The position numbers and the translations under genes were made by a program. Below the pieces are notes generated by a model. That model was not told the DNA's origin, searched no databases, and was given only the letters and a program-made list of their open reading frames with translations. 64,000 nucleotides of DNA from Streptomyces vinaceus. GTDB taxonomy: Bacteria; Actinomycetota; Actinomycetes; Streptomycetales; Streptomycetaceae. Below, in pieces: positions 24,670-38,259 of this stretch (its first letter is position 1; each line of letters starts with the position of its first letter). The DNA lies in the NCBI RefSeq assembly GCF_008704935.1, contig NZ_CP023692.1:1178001-1242000 (forward strand), written 5' to 3'.

Positions 24670-25971
24670 TCACCGGCGTGACGAGCGCCGGATCCCGCCG
24701 AGCGGACCCGGCACCGCCGGGCCCTGCGCCGGGGCGGCCCCGGTCCGGCTCCCCCGCAGCGGTGTCAGCAGCCCCGCCCCGACGATGAGCAGGCAGAACA
24801 CCCCGGCGCCCACGCTGACGGCGGGCACCCCGTGCCGGCCGGCCAGCACGGTCAGGGCGGCCGCCCCCACCGGTCCGGAGGCGCCGTGCACGGTCCAGAA
24901 GGCGGAGGTGACCCGCCCGAGCAGGGCGTCCGGGGTCACCTCCTGGCGCAGGGTCAGGGAGCAGACCGCGCCGAGGGTCAGCCCGAACATGAACACCGCG
25001 GCCGCGGCGGTGATCACCGGCAGGCTCCGGCTCACGCCGGTCACCGCCACCGCCGCGCCGATCAGCGCGGTCGAGCCCAGCCAGCAGACTCCGAAGCCGA
25101 AGGTGCGGCGCAGCGGCGCGGCGGCGAAGGCCGCGAGGACGACGCCCAGTCCGCTCAGGGCGATGACGAGGCCGAGTGTGGCCTCGCTCCGGCCGAGTTC
25201 CTCCTGGACCCGGAAGATCAGCAAGTCGGTCGCGCCCAGGGTGACGAAGGTCAGCAGCGTGAGCAGCACGGTCAGCGCCCGCAGCACGGGGTGGGCCCAG
25301 AGGAAGCGGAACCCCTCGGTGAACATCTCGCGCAGCTTCCCCGGCTCCGGCCCGGCGGTCCGCGACGCGTCGGCCCCCTCCCGCCGGAAGGCCACCCACC
25401 GCAGGCTCAGGGCCGAGACCAGGAAGGTCGCCCCGTCCACCCCGAGCGCCCAGTCCGCGCCCACGGCGGCGGCGATGAACCCGGCCGCCGCCGGACCGCA
25501 CAGGGTCCCGAAGGCGAAGGCCGCCGTCAGCCGTCCGTTGGCGGCGGTCAGGTGCTCGACGGCCACCAGGTTCGGCACCGCCGTCACGTACGCCACGTCG
25601 AACAGCGTCTTCAGGACGGTGACCAGCGCCGTCACCACGTACAGCAGCCAGATCCGCGGGCCGGCCACCAGCCAGACGAGCGGTACCGAGCCCATCAGCA
25701 GCGCCCGCAGGAGATCGCAGGCGATCATCAGGCGGCGCCGGTCGGTACGGTCCACCACGTACCCGGCGAACAGGCCGGTCGCGATGGCGGCGACCCCCGA
25801 GATGACCGTGATCAGGCCCATCTGGACCACGGATCCGGTGGCGTCGAGGACCAGGACGGGCAGTGCGAGCAGCGAGATCGACCCGCCGAGGACCGACAGC
25901 GCCTGGCCGAGCCAGAAGACGTTGAAATCGCGGTTGCGCCAGAGCGAGGGGTGGCGGACCGGGGCCGTCAC
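24670..25971 (-). CDS. MFS transporter
   Basis: This 433-residue inner-membrane permease has about 12 hydrophobic segments. It starts TAPVRHPSLWRNRDFNVFWLGQALSVLG, a hallmark of the actinobacterial MFS drug-efflux-like group. It has a loop 2-3 motif GYVVDRTDRRRLM and a long central loop around residue 210. The substrate is unknown. GTG 25971 lies 5 nt after the thioesterase stop, so the two genes are co-transcribed. The open frame extends through the thioesterase gene but has no start support there. Confidence 0.88.
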   Translation of the reverse strand: MTAPVRHPSLWRNRDFNVFWLGQALSVLGGSISLLALPVLVLDATGSVVQMGLITVISGVAAIATGLFAGYVVDRTDRRRLMIACDLLRALLMGSVPLVWLVAGPRIWLLYVVTALVTVLKTLFDVAYVTAVPNLVAVEHLTAANGRLTAAFAFGTLCGPAAAGFIAAAVGADWALGVDGATFLVSALSLRWVAFRREGADASRTAGPEPGKLREMFTEGFRFLWAHPVLRALTVLLTLLTFVTLGATDLLIFRVQEELGRSEATLGLVIALSGLGVVLAAFAAAPLRRTFGFGVCWLGSTALIGAAVAVTGVSRSLPVITAAAAVFMFGLTLGAVCSLTLRQEVTPDALLGRVTSAFWTVHGASGPVGAAALTVLAGRHGVPAVSVGAGVFCLLIVGAGLLTPLRGSRTGAAPAQGPAVPGPLGGIRRSSRR

Positions 25972-25976
25972 CCGGT

Positions 25977-26390
25977 TCAGCCCAGGAGGGCGTAGACCGT
26001 CGACGCCGTCGCGGACGGCTCGTCGGCGCCCTCGGGCGTCATGGTGATGTCGGCGAAGGCCATGCGCTTGCCCAGCTTGGTCACCCGGACGCCGATCAGC
26101 ACGTCGGCGCCGACCACCGGCCGCTGGAAGCTGGTCGACTGCTGGACGGTGGTCATCGGGCCGTACGCCCCGCGCGCGGCGGAGATCGCGATGACGGTGG
26201 CGGTGTCGGCGGCCGCCATCAGCGCCTGCCCGCAGAGGCCGCCGCCGTCCCGGGCCAGCGACTCGGACCAGGGCAGCCGCAGTACGGCGTGCCGCTCGCC
26301 CGTCTCCTGGACGGTCAGCCCGAGGGCGAGCACCCACGGGGCGAAGTGGTCGGCGAGGATCTTGTCTGCGTCTGCGGGTGTCAAGGTCAC
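25977..26390 (-). CDS. PaaI-like hotdog-fold thioesterase
   Basis: This 137-residue hotdog protein has WVLALGLTVQETGERHAVLRLPW, the helix GGGLCGQALMAAADTATVIAI carrying the catalytic Asp/Ala positions, and the strand TTVQQSTSFQRPVVGADVLIGVRV with TKLGKRMAFADITM. It is expected to hydrolyse acyl-CoA thioesters. GTG 26390 is used as start because homology-like sequence begins there. No strong ribosome site is visible, and a hairpin lies just upstream. It forms an operon with the MFS transporter. Confidence 0.85.
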   Translation of the reverse strand: MTLTPADADKILADHFAPWVLALGLTVQETGERHAVLRLPWSESLARDGGGLCGQALMAAADTATVIAISAARGAYGPMTTVQQSTSFQRPVVGADVLIGVRVTKLGKRMAFADITMTPEGADEPSATASTVYALLG

Positions 26391-26397
26391 CCGGAGA

Positions 26398-26426
26398 TTG
26401 TGGCGGCCGGGGCCCGGCCGCCACAA
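26398..26426 (-). terminator. Perfect 14-bp palindromic hairpin after the FAD/FMN oxidoreductase gene
   Basis: Arms 26398-26411 and 26413-26426 are perfectly complementary with a single central base. It is 35 nt past the stop at 26461 and 8 nt before the thioesterase GTG, so it probably ends the upstream transcript. It could also hide the thioesterase ribosome site. Confidence 0.6.
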
Positions 26427-26460
26427 CACCCTTTGGCGCAGTGCGCGTTCCGCAGGCGGA

Positions 26461-31687
<5,227 letters not shown>

Positions 31688-31742
31688 GACGGCTGCTCCA
31701 AAGGAGGGAGGGGTCACAAACGGCAGGCGGGGGCGGCGGGGC

Positions 31743-32573
31743 TCAGATCTTGACGGCTCCCTCGCCCACCCCCTTGAAGAAGTAACGCTGGAGTGCGAAG
31801 AAGAGCAGCATCATCGGCAGGAGCGCCGCCATCGCGCCGGCGGCGATGATCCGCTGGTCGTTGGTGGTGGTGGCGCCGGCCAGGCTCTTCAGGCCGAGCT
31901 GGAGGGTGTAGTGGTCGCTGTCGGTGAGGACCAGCAGGGGCCAGAGGAAGTCGTCCCAGGCGCCCATGAAGCTGGTGATGCAGACGACGGCCAGGGCTCC
32001 CTTGGCGGCGGGGAGGAAGAGCCGGGTGAACCGGGTCCACTCGTTCGCCCCGTCCAGGACCGCGGACTCCTCCACCTCCTTGGGCACGGCGAGGAAGGCC
32101 GAGCGCATGACCATGATGTTGAGGACGGAGACCGCGCCGGGGAGCCACACCCCGATGAGGGTGTCGACCAGGCCCATCTCGCGGACGGTCAGGAACATCG
32201 AGATCATCACGGACTCGAACGGGAACATGAGGGTGGCCACCAGGACCGTGAAGACGGACTTGCGGCCCTTCCAGCCCGCCCGGGAGAGGGCGTACCCGCC
32301 CATCGCCGCGAAGAGCAGGTTCGAGGTGATCGCGAGGGCGGCCACGATCAGCGTGTTGCCGACGTACTGCAGGAGCGGGAAGGACTCGGCGACCAGGACG
32401 TAGTTGTCGAGGGTGGGCCGCGCGGGCAGTACGCCGTCGTACACGTTCTCGGTGCGACCGCGGATCGAGGTCAGGAACTGCCAGACGATCGGCCCGAGCA
32501 TGACGACGAGCATCAAGGCCAGCGTGGCGTAGCGGGCGGCGAGCCCGAGCCGTCCGCGGGGCGTGGCGGTCAC
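31743..32573 (-). CDS. Sugar ABC transporter permease (MalG type)
   Basis: This 276-residue permease has six membrane spans and the cytoplasmic EAA loop EEVEESAVLDGANEWTRFTRLFLP that docks the ATPase. The N-terminal periplasmic segment (NYVLVAESFPLLQYVGNTLIV) is typical of the carbohydrate-uptake-1 family. GTG 32573 overlaps the previous permease stop by 4 nt (GTGA). No ATPase gene is in the operon; Streptomyces sugar importers usually share MsiK encoded elsewhere. Confidence 0.93.
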   Translation of the reverse strand: MTATPRGRLGLAARYATLALMLVVMLGPIVWQFLTSIRGRTENVYDGVLPARPTLDNYVLVAESFPLLQYVGNTLIVAALAITSNLLFAAMGGYALSRAGWKGRKSVFTVLVATLMFPFESVMISMFLTVREMGLVDTLIGVWLPGAVSVLNIMVMRSAFLAVPKEVEESAVLDGANEWTRFTRLFLPAAKGALAVVCITSFMGAWDDFLWPLLVLTDSDHYTLQLGLKSLAGATTTNDQRIIAAGAMAALLPMMLLFFALQRYFFKGVGEGAVKI

Positions 32574-33535
32574 GTCTCGTCCCCCTTCGACAGGCGCCGG
32601 CCCAGCAGGCTGAAGACCAGGGTCAGCAGGAACAGCAGGATCGAGAGGGCGCAGGCGTAGCCGGTCTCGCCGGAGAAGCCGAGCCCGACCTGCCGGATGA
32701 GGAAGGGCAGCGTACGGGCGCCGCCGCCGGGGCCGCCGCTCTCGCCGCCCAGGATGTAGATCTCGGTGAAGACCCGCAGGGCGGAGATGGCCGACAAGGT
32801 GCCCACCAGCAGCATCATCGGCTTCACCTGGGGGACGGTGATGCTGAAGAAGCGGCGGACGGGACCGGCTCCGTCCAGCGCGGCCGCTTCGTGGAGCGAG
32901 GGCGAGACGTTCCCGAGCGCGGCCAGGTAGAACACCATGTAGTAGCCGAGGCCCTTCCACACGGTCACGATCATGGCGGAGACCAGCAGCATCGTGCTGT
33001 CCGTCAGGAACGGGACCGGCTCCGAGACGATGCTCAGCCTGCGGAAGACGGTGTTGACGAGTCCGTCGCTGCGCAGCACCCACTGCCAGATCAGGCCGAC
33101 GACCACGGCGGACGCGATCACGGGGGTGTAGAAGGCCGAGCGGAAGAACCCGATGCCGGGGACCTTCGCCTGGACGAGCACGGCGAGGGCGAGCGGCAGC
33201 AGGACCAGGCAGGGGACGCACACCACGAGGTACAGCACGCTGTTGCCGGCCGCGGTCCAGAAGTCGGGGTCGGCGAAGGCCCGGGTGTAGTTGTCGAGGC
33301 CGACGAAGGTGCCGCCGCGCAGGATCTGGGCGTCGGTGAGGGACAGGACGACGGTGTTGACGAACGGCCACAGGCTGAACAGGGCCACCATCACCAGGCC
33401 GGGTGCGAGGAAGAGGTACGGGGTCCACCACCTGCGGTGCACCAGCCCGGTCTCGGCCTCCATGGCCGCGAGGGCCTTGCGGCGCGCTCTGGCGGGGCGG
33501 GCGGGGCCGTCGGGGCGGGCGGGGCCCGGCGTCAT
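32570..33535 (-). CDS. Sugar ABC transporter permease (MalF type)
   Basis: This 321-residue inner-membrane permease has a charged Ala/Arg-rich N-terminus and six or more spans (YLFLAPGLVMVALFSLWPFV onward). The EAA loop SLHEAAALDGAGPVRRFFSITVP marks it as the MalF-like partner of the next gene. ATG 33535 overlaps the binding-protein stop by 4 nt (ATGA), showing tight coupling in the order binding protein, MalF, MalG, GH38. Confidence 0.93.
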   Translation of the reverse strand: MTPGPARPDGPARPARARRKALAAMEAETGLVHRRWWTPYLFLAPGLVMVALFSLWPFVNTVVLSLTDAQILRGGTFVGLDNYTRAFADPDFWTAAGNSVLYLVVCVPCLVLLPLALAVLVQAKVPGIGFFRSAFYTPVIASAVVVGLIWQWVLRSDGLVNTVFRRLSIVSEPVPFLTDSTMLLVSAMIVTVWKGLGYYMVFYLAALGNVSPSLHEAAALDGAGPVRRFFSITVPQVKPMMLLVGTLSAISALRVFTEIYILGGESGGPGGGARTLPFLIRQVGLGFSGETGYACALSILLFLLTLVFSLLGRRLSKGDET

Positions 33536-34863
33536 TTGCGGGCCGACTTGGCGAGCAGCTGGTTCGCCTCCTCCTGGGCCTTGCGTACGGCGGTCCGCGG
33601 GTCCTGCTCGCCCTGGATCGCCTTCTGCATCTCCCGGACGACGGCGTCGCCGACCTGATTGGTCCACTGGACCGGGGTGTTGGCGTCCAGCGCGGCGCTC
33701 CGCAGCTGCTCGGCGCCGACCGCGCGGGCGACCGTCTCGGCGTCCTTGCCGTCGCCCCGGTCCGCGAAGCGCGGATCGGCCAGGCCTTGGGCGTTGGACG
33801 GGTAGATGGTCGCGTTCTTGGAGAATTCCACCTGGTTGGGACCGTTGGTCACCCACTTCGCGAACTCGGTCGCGGCGTCGAGGTGCTTGGTGTCCTTCTT
33901 GACGCCGAGCGACTGGGCGTAGATCCCGATGTGGCCGAGTGTGCCGGTGACGGCCCCCGCGACCTGGGTGCCGGCGTAGATCTGCGGGGCGTTCTGCCTG
34001 ATGTCCTTGACGAAGCCCGGGGAGCCGGGACCGAAGACCAGCTTGCCGCCGCCGTACAGCTGGTTGATGTCGTCGGACTTGAGGAGGGACTCCTTGGGCA
34101 TCGCGCCCTTGGCGTACAGGTCCTTCATCCGCTCGACCCACTCGACGGCCTTGGGGGTGTCGAAGACGAAACGATCCTGCGCCTGGCTGAGGATCGGTAC
34201 GCCCATCTTCTGCCAGTCCCCCGGCAGGCGGCCCTTGGGGTCGGCCATGAAGGCGGAGTACCGGCCACCGGAGGAGGCGGCGATCTTGTCGGCGTAGTCG
34301 AAGAACTGCTCGACGCTGGTCGGCGGCCGCGCCGGGTCCAGCCCGGACTTCTCGAAGAGCTCCTTGTTGTAGGTGAGGATCTCCGGGGTCACGTACCAGG
34401 GGTACGCGTACACACCGTCCCCCTTCCCCGGGAGCTTGAACTGCTCCCAGGCGCCGGGGACGTACTCCTTCGCCACCTCGGGATCGAGCGCGGCGACGTC
34501 GGCGAGCAGGCCCCTGTCGCCGAGGAGCTGGAAGGAGTCGGTGGAGAGGTTGACCACGTCCGGGAGGGCGCCGGCCTGGGCGTCGGCGACGAGCTTCTCG
34601 TTGTAGCCGTCGCCGGGGACGTCCTCCCATCTGACCTTCGCCCCCGGGTACTTCTTCTCGAACGCGTCGATGACGCCCTGGACGTACCCCGTGAACTTGG
34701 GCTTGAGCTGGAGGGTGCGGAAGGTGATCTCGCCGGAGACCTCGCCCGTCTTCCTGCCCTCCCGCACGTCCTCGGCGCCGCCGACCCCGCAGGCGGAGAC
34801 CGCGAGGAACGTGCCGGCCACGAGCGTGGCGACGGCGGTACGGGTCGCGTTCGAACGGGTCAT
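33532..34863 (-). CDS. Sugar-binding lipoprotein of the ABC importer
   Basis: This 443-residue family 1 extracellular solute-binding protein has a signal ending in the lipobox AVSAC. The mature part shows the usual pattern: ITFRTLQLKPKFTGYVQGVIDAFEKKYPG, DVVNLSTDSFQLLGDRGLLAD, PWYVTPEILTYNKELFEKSG, and a C-terminal helical end. The ligand is probably a mannoside, judged only from the GH38 gene in the same operon. ATG 34863 has AAGGTGG upstream; the frame extends 57 codons 5' through the promoter region without support. Confidence 0.92.
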   Translation of the reverse strand: MTRSNATRTAVATLVAGTFLAVSACGVGGAEDVREGRKTGEVSGEITFRTLQLKPKFTGYVQGVIDAFEKKYPGAKVRWEDVPGDGYNEKLVADAQAGALPDVVNLSTDSFQLLGDRGLLADVAALDPEVAKEYVPGAWEQFKLPGKGDGVYAYPWYVTPEILTYNKELFEKSGLDPARPPTSVEQFFDYADKIAASSGGRYSAFMADPKGRLPGDWQKMGVPILSQAQDRFVFDTPKAVEWVERMKDLYAKGAMPKESLLKSDDINQLYGGGKLVFGPGSPGFVKDIRQNAPQIYAGTQVAGAVTGTLGHIGIYAQSLGVKKDTKHLDAATEFAKWVTNGPNQVEFSKNATIYPSNAQGLADPRFADRGDGKDAETVARAVGAEQLRSAALDANTPVQWTNQVGDAVVREMQKAIQGEQDPRTAVRKAQEEANQLLAKSARK

Positions 34864-34998
34864 CGTCGCCACCTTCGGGGGGAGTTCCGGCCTCTCTGCC
34901 GGAGCGCGCAGCCCACGCTGACCCCAAATCCAGATCGCGTCAATGTGGCCGAAGTACGGATGGGCGGGTACCGGTGGGTCCCGAAAGGCGGCAACGTC

Positions 34999-35028
34999 CT
35001 TACAGGCAGAGGGAACTCGTGAAGTCAA
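34999..35028 (-). promoter_or_regulatory. Candidate promoter of the mannoside ABC operon
   Basis: On the minus strand TTGACT (complement of 35023-35028) is followed after 18 nt by TGTAAG (34999-35004). The -35 match is good and the -10 weak. The leader to the ATG at 34863 would be about 130 nt. Confidence 0.35.
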
Positions 35029-35080
35029 CACCACGGCGACCAGGACTGATGCGCTTTAGTTCCGACCCGCTCCGAGGCGA

Positions 35081-35093
35081 TATCGATTCGATA
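35081..35093. promoter_or_regulatory. TATCGA-N-TCGATA palindrome, possible sugar-repressor operator
   Basis: A perfect 6-bp inverted repeat with a 1-nt centre lies about 55 nt upstream of the candidate -35. It is AT-rich within GC-rich DNA. LacI-type regulators commonly control such operons, but none is encoded next to it. Confidence 0.4.
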
Positions 35094-35189
35094 ACGACGC
35101 CTGCCCGGACACCGGATGTTGACTCCTTATCGGCGGTCGGAGCGCCTGCACACTAATGCGCTTTACCTGCAACTCCCCCGCAAACTGAG

Positions 35190-35549
35190 CTACTTCATCC
35201 GGTACTCGACCTTCTCGGCGAGTTTTCCGTCCTTGAAGCAGAAGCGGTACACCGTGTCCCCGCCGCTGTCCTCGGCGGAGACGTACCAGGAGCACACGCT
35301 GCCCTCGGGTTCGGCCGGACCGCCCGACTTCAGGGCGCCCTTGATGAAGCTCTCACCGGACGGCATCTTCGCGCGGACCGCATCCTCCGGGTCACCGACG
35401 TTCACCGACCGGTAGACGCCGGGTTCGAGCATGGTCTCGCCCGCGGCGTCCACCACCTTCCCGACGCCGAAGACGAGCGCCCCGACGGCCGCGATGCCGA
35501 GCACCAACGCCACCCCGCAGCCGATCAGACAGCCCTTGCGCTGTGCCAC
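35190..35549 (-). CDS. Small single-span membrane protein, unknown function
   Basis: This 119-residue protein begins AQRKGCLIGCGVALVLGIAAVGALVFGVGK, a membrane anchor with two Cys at its start. About 85 hydrophilic residues follow, with SVNVGDPEDAVRAKMPSGESF and a C-terminal pair of Cys (VCSWYVS, RFCFKDGKL) that could form a disulfide outside the cell. GTG 35549 has a GGAGGA site 7 nt away. The sequence resembles short actinobacterial exported proteins without assigned function. It stands upstream of the mannoside operon regulatory region on the same strand. Confidence 0.75.
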   Translation of the reverse strand: MAQRKGCLIGCGVALVLGIAAVGALVFGVGKVVDAAGETMLEPGVYRSVNVGDPEDAVRAKMPSGESFIKGALKSGGPAEPEGSVCSWYVSAEDSGGDTVYRFCFKDGKLAEKVEYRMK

Positions 35550-35927
35550 GTCCGTTCCTCCGTACCTTCGTGTCCTGCCGGTCCTGCCGGTCTCGCCGAC
35601 ACTCAGACCTTCGCAAGCCACGGGTACCGCGCGCTGTCCTCCAAAGTCTTCGGCGCCCGCAACGATCGTCGCCGTTCGAGGTCGGCCCCCCTCGCCGGCG
35701 GCCGGGTGCACGCCGTCATGAGCTGGGAGTGGAACACCAATCCGTTCGCCGCCCGGCGTCCCCGTCTTCCGCCGAGCCGGCAGGTCGTGCAGTACGCGGC
35801 GAGCACGGTGGTCGTCGTCCGCGCCCTCGCGGACGACGAGGACCAGGACCCGACCTGATCGGCAAGACGCCCCCTGGGCCCGTTGCGCAGGGGACCGACT
35901 GTCGGACCCGCCTGGGATGCTCCGGGC
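35550..35927. other. 378-nt stretch without a supported gene
   Basis: A plus-strand frame 35718-35858 (46 codons, starting MSWEWNTNPFAA) and a minus-strand frame 35603-35929 exist, but neither has a ribosome site or recognisable motif. It may hold a gene remnant and the promoter of the VOC gene at 35928. Confidence 0.4.
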
Positions 35928-36383
35928 ATGGAGATGACAGTGCAGCTGACGATCGACTGCTCCGATCCGCCGAGGATGGTGGCCTTCTGGGCCCAGGCCC
36001 TGGGCTACGTGCCCGAGCCTCCGCCGGGCGGCCACGCCACGTGGCGCGCCCACTGGGCGGCGATGGGGGTACCCGAAGCGGAGTTGCCAGCCGGTGCCGG
36101 GGACGTGCCGGAGTCGATCATCGATCCCGCGGGACGTGGGCCGAGGGTCTGGTTCCAGCAGGTCCCGGAGGCGAAGGTCGCCAAGAACCGTTGGCACTTC
36201 GACCTGAAGGTCGGTGGGGGCCGTGACGTCCCGCTGGAGGTCCGCGCACAGCGGGTCAAGGCCACGGTGGAACGGCTGGTCGAAGCCGGCGCCACCGTGC
36301 TGCGGATCAAGGACGAGCCGGAGGCGGGCTTCTACGCCGCCGCCCTGCAGGACCCCGAGGGCAACGAATTCGACGTCGTCTGA
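35928..36383 (+). CDS. VOC-family (glyoxalase-like) protein
   Basis: This 151-residue protein has two beta-alpha-beta modules of the vicinal oxygen chelate fold: LTIDCSDPPRMVAFWAQALGYV, and RWHFDLKVGGGRDVPLEVRAQRVKATVERLVEAGATVLR, ending with LQDPEGNEFDVV. The end motif with Glu is the usual metal-ligand strand. The substrate is unknown. ATG 35928 is used because family sequence begins there; a longer frame starts at 35883. Confidence 0.87.
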   Translation: MEMTVQLTIDCSDPPRMVAFWAQALGYVPEPPPGGHATWRAHWAAMGVPEAELPAGAGDVPESIIDPAGRGPRVWFQQVPEAKVAKNRWHFDLKVGGGRDVPLEVRAQRVKATVERLVEAGATVLRIKDEPEAGFYAAALQDPEGNEFDVV

Positions 36384-36475
36384 GGGTCGTTGCGGCGGTG
36401 CCGGTCGCAGCCGCTCGTTCTCGGCCGCGACCGGTACCGTCGCCCCGCGCCAGGCGGAGTCCGGGAGGCGCGGGG

Positions 36476-37414
36476 TCAAGCCGTCAGGTCCGCCGTCAGG
36501 TCCGCCGGGTCGGTGTTCGCGCCGCACAGGACGACGGCCACCCGCTCGCCCAGCGGCTCCGGGGCGCTCCGTACGGCCGCCAGGGCCGTGGCCGCCCCCG
36601 CCTCCACCACGATCCGGTGCTCCTCCCACAGCGCGCGCCGGGCCTCCGCGATCGCCGGGTCCGGGACCAGGACGGACCGTACGCCCTCCCGCTGCGCGGC
36701 GGCCAGAGCGGTCGCCGAGACCCGGGTGGCACCCAGCGAGTCGGCGGCGATCGAGTCCACGGCCACGTCGACGGGCCGTCCCGCCTCCAGGGCGGCGTTC
36801 AGGGCCCGGCAGTTCTCCGGCTCGGCCGCGACGACCCGTACCCCGTGCTCGCGGGCCGCGGCCGCGACACCCGCGAAGAGCCCGCCGCCGCCCACCGCGA
36901 CGACCACGGTGTCCAGCCCCGGCAGCCCGGCCCGGATCTCGTCCAGCACCGTACCCGCGCCCGCCGCGATGAGCGGGTGGTCGTACGCGTGGCTGCTCAG
37001 CGCGCCGCTCTGCGCCGCGAACTCCTCGCACGCGGCGAGCGCTTCGGCGTACCGGTCCCCGACGAGCCGTACGTCCGCCCCGTACCCGCGCAGCCGCTCC
37101 ACCTTCACCCGCGGGGCAGTGGCGGGCAGGAACACCGTCGCGGGGACGGACTGCGCGCGGGCGGCCCAGGCGCAGGCCAGGCCCGCGTTGCCACCCGAGG
37201 CGATGGTGACGCCCGCGTCCGGCAGGGTCCCCGCATCGCGGTGGGCGGCCAGGAAGTTGCGGGCGCCGCGGGCCTTGAAGGACCCGGTGTGCTGGAGGTA
37301 CTCCAGGGCGAACCAGAGGCCCTCGGCGGCGGGCACGACGGCGACGGGACGGACCGACCCGGCTATCCGGTCGGCGGCGGCGCGTACGGCGGCGTGGTCG
37401 AGCTGCTGTTCCAC
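36476..37414 (-). CDS. PLP-dependent threonine/serine dehydratase-like enzyme
   Basis: This 312-residue fold-type II PLP enzyme has the Schiff-base lysine in QHTGSFKARGARNF (Lys48), the phosphate-binding SGGNAGLACAWAA, and the cofactor glycine loop VAVGGGGLFAG. The C-terminal VVLCGANTD matches serine/threonine dehydratase-like enzymes. There is no regulatory ACT domain, so it is a catabolic-type enzyme, perhaps racemase/dehydratase for hydroxy-amino acids. GTG 37414 begins 13 nt after the TetR stop, so it is probably co-transcribed with and controlled by that repressor. Confidence 0.87.
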   Translation of the reverse strand: MEQQLDHAAVRAAADRIAGSVRPVAVVPAAEGLWFALEYLQHTGSFKARGARNFLAAHRDAGTLPDAGVTIASGGNAGLACAWAARAQSVPATVFLPATAPRVKVERLRGYGADVRLVGDRYAEALAACEEFAAQSGALSSHAYDHPLIAAGAGTVLDEIRAGLPGLDTVVVAVGGGGLFAGVAAAAREHGVRVVAAEPENCRALNAALEAGRPVDVAVDSIAADSLGATRVSATALAAAQREGVRSVLVPDPAIAEARRALWEEHRIVVEAGAATALAAVRSAPEPLGERVAVVLCGANTDPADLTADLTA

Positions 37415-37427
37415 GATGGGATTCCCT

Positions 37428-38069
37428 TCAGACGGCGGGCCGGTTGGCCTCGATCAGCTGGCGCAGCGCGCCGTGGTACACCTCGTGGTCGGTCAGGGCG
37501 GGCAGTACGTCGGCCAGCCCGCCCGCGAGCACGGGGAACTCCTGCGGATCCAGCGCGGCCAGCGCCGCCCGCGAGGCAGCCGTGGCACCGGCCGGATCGC
37601 GGTGGTCCACGAAGGCGGCGCAGCCGAGGGTCAGCAGGTACATGCGGCGGTACGCGGTCATCGCCTCGGCGGCCGTCATCCCGGCGGCCACGCTGTCGGC
37701 GAGCGCGGGCTCGACCAGCCGGGCCAGCAGCTGGCGGCCCAGCCAGGGCCGGCCGCCGCGGAGCACGAGCAGGCCGGGGTGGGCGACGAGCAGCCGGTAC
37801 AGGGCGGTGAACCGCAGCTCGGCGGCCTCCGCCCAGCCGGTCCCGGCCGGGATCTCGGGCAGCTGCCCGGCGAGGTGCTCGGTACAGAGGTCGAGGAGTC
37901 CGGCGAGGTCGGTGCAGCGGCGCTGGACGGTGGCGTGCGAGACCTCCAGCCGGTCGGCCAGGGCGCGGAAGCTCAGGGCGTGCGGCCCCTCGTCGTCGAT
38001 GAGGCGCAGGGCGGCGACGGCGATCGCCTCGGGCGTGGCGCGGTCCAGGGCTGCTGATCTCCTCGGCAT
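37428..38069 (-). CDS. TetR-family transcriptional repressor
   Basis: This 213-residue regulator has an N-terminal HTH: TPEAIAVAALRLIDDEGPHALSFRALADRLEVSHATVQRRCTDLAG (residues about 10-55). The C-terminal helical ligand domain is of the TetR_C type, with AMTAYRRMYLLTLGCAAFVDH. The ATG 38069 has no good ribosome site, and palindrome 38072-38084 lies immediately before it. The protein therefore probably represses its own transcript, which includes the PLP dehydratase. The gene is divergent from the alpha-galactosidase. Confidence 0.87.
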   Translation of the reverse strand: MPRRSAALDRATPEAIAVAALRLIDDEGPHALSFRALADRLEVSHATVQRRCTDLAGLLDLCTEHLAGQLPEIPAGTGWAEAAELRFTALYRLLVAHPGLLVLRGGRPWLGRQLLARLVEPALADSVAAGMTAAEAMTAYRRMYLLTLGCAAFVDHRDPAGATAASRAALAALDPQEFPVLAGGLADVLPALTDHEVYHGALRQLIEANRPAV

Positions 38070-38071
38070 GA

Positions 38072-38084
38072 GATACACCGTATC
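38072..38084. promoter_or_regulatory. Operator GATAC-N3-GTATC next to the TetR start codon
   Basis: A perfect 5-bp inverted repeat lies 2 nt upstream of the repressor ATG. Together with the similar palindrome at 38097 it looks like a tandem TetR operator. Confidence 0.55.
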
Positions 38085-38096
38085 AGCCAGTGGCAC

Positions 38097-38107
38097 ATAC
38101 GGCGTAT
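38097..38107. promoter_or_regulatory. Operator ATACG-N-CGTAT
   Basis: A perfect 5-bp inverted repeat shares the ATAC/GTAT core with the palindrome at 38072-38084. The centres are about 24 nt apart, a little over two helical turns, so both could be filled on the same face. Confidence 0.55.
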
Positions 38108-38185
38108 CGCATTCCCTCCTCCTCGATCGTGTGACGCCGACTACGGCCATATTGCTGGTCATTGAGCCATAACCATCGACTTATG

Positions 38186-38214
38186 TTGACAGAGGGTAGT
38201 CGCACCGCTGCACT
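38186..38214 (+). promoter_or_regulatory. Candidate promoter of the alpha-galactosidase gene
   Basis: A perfect -35 TTGACA (38186-38191) is followed after 17 nt by TGCACT (38209-38214), which deviates from TANNNT at position 2. The GTG start is 46 nt further on. Confidence 0.4.
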
Positions 38215-38259
38215 GAGCGCACTGCAGCTCCACCGGTACGCCCACCCCAAGGAGTCTCC

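Larger units (their letters stand above)
34864..35189. other. Regulatory region of the mannoside operon
   Basis: These 326 nt are more AT-rich than the flanks. They hold a candidate minus-strand promoter (34999-35028), a palindrome at 35081-35093 and two copies of ATGCGCTTTA (35049-35058 and 35156-35165). No credible gene is present. Confidence 0.55.

Noticed and set aside
35603..35929. 108-codon minus-strand frame with a CTTC motif
   Set aside because: No ribosome site and no recognisable domain; composition looks like a shadow frame.
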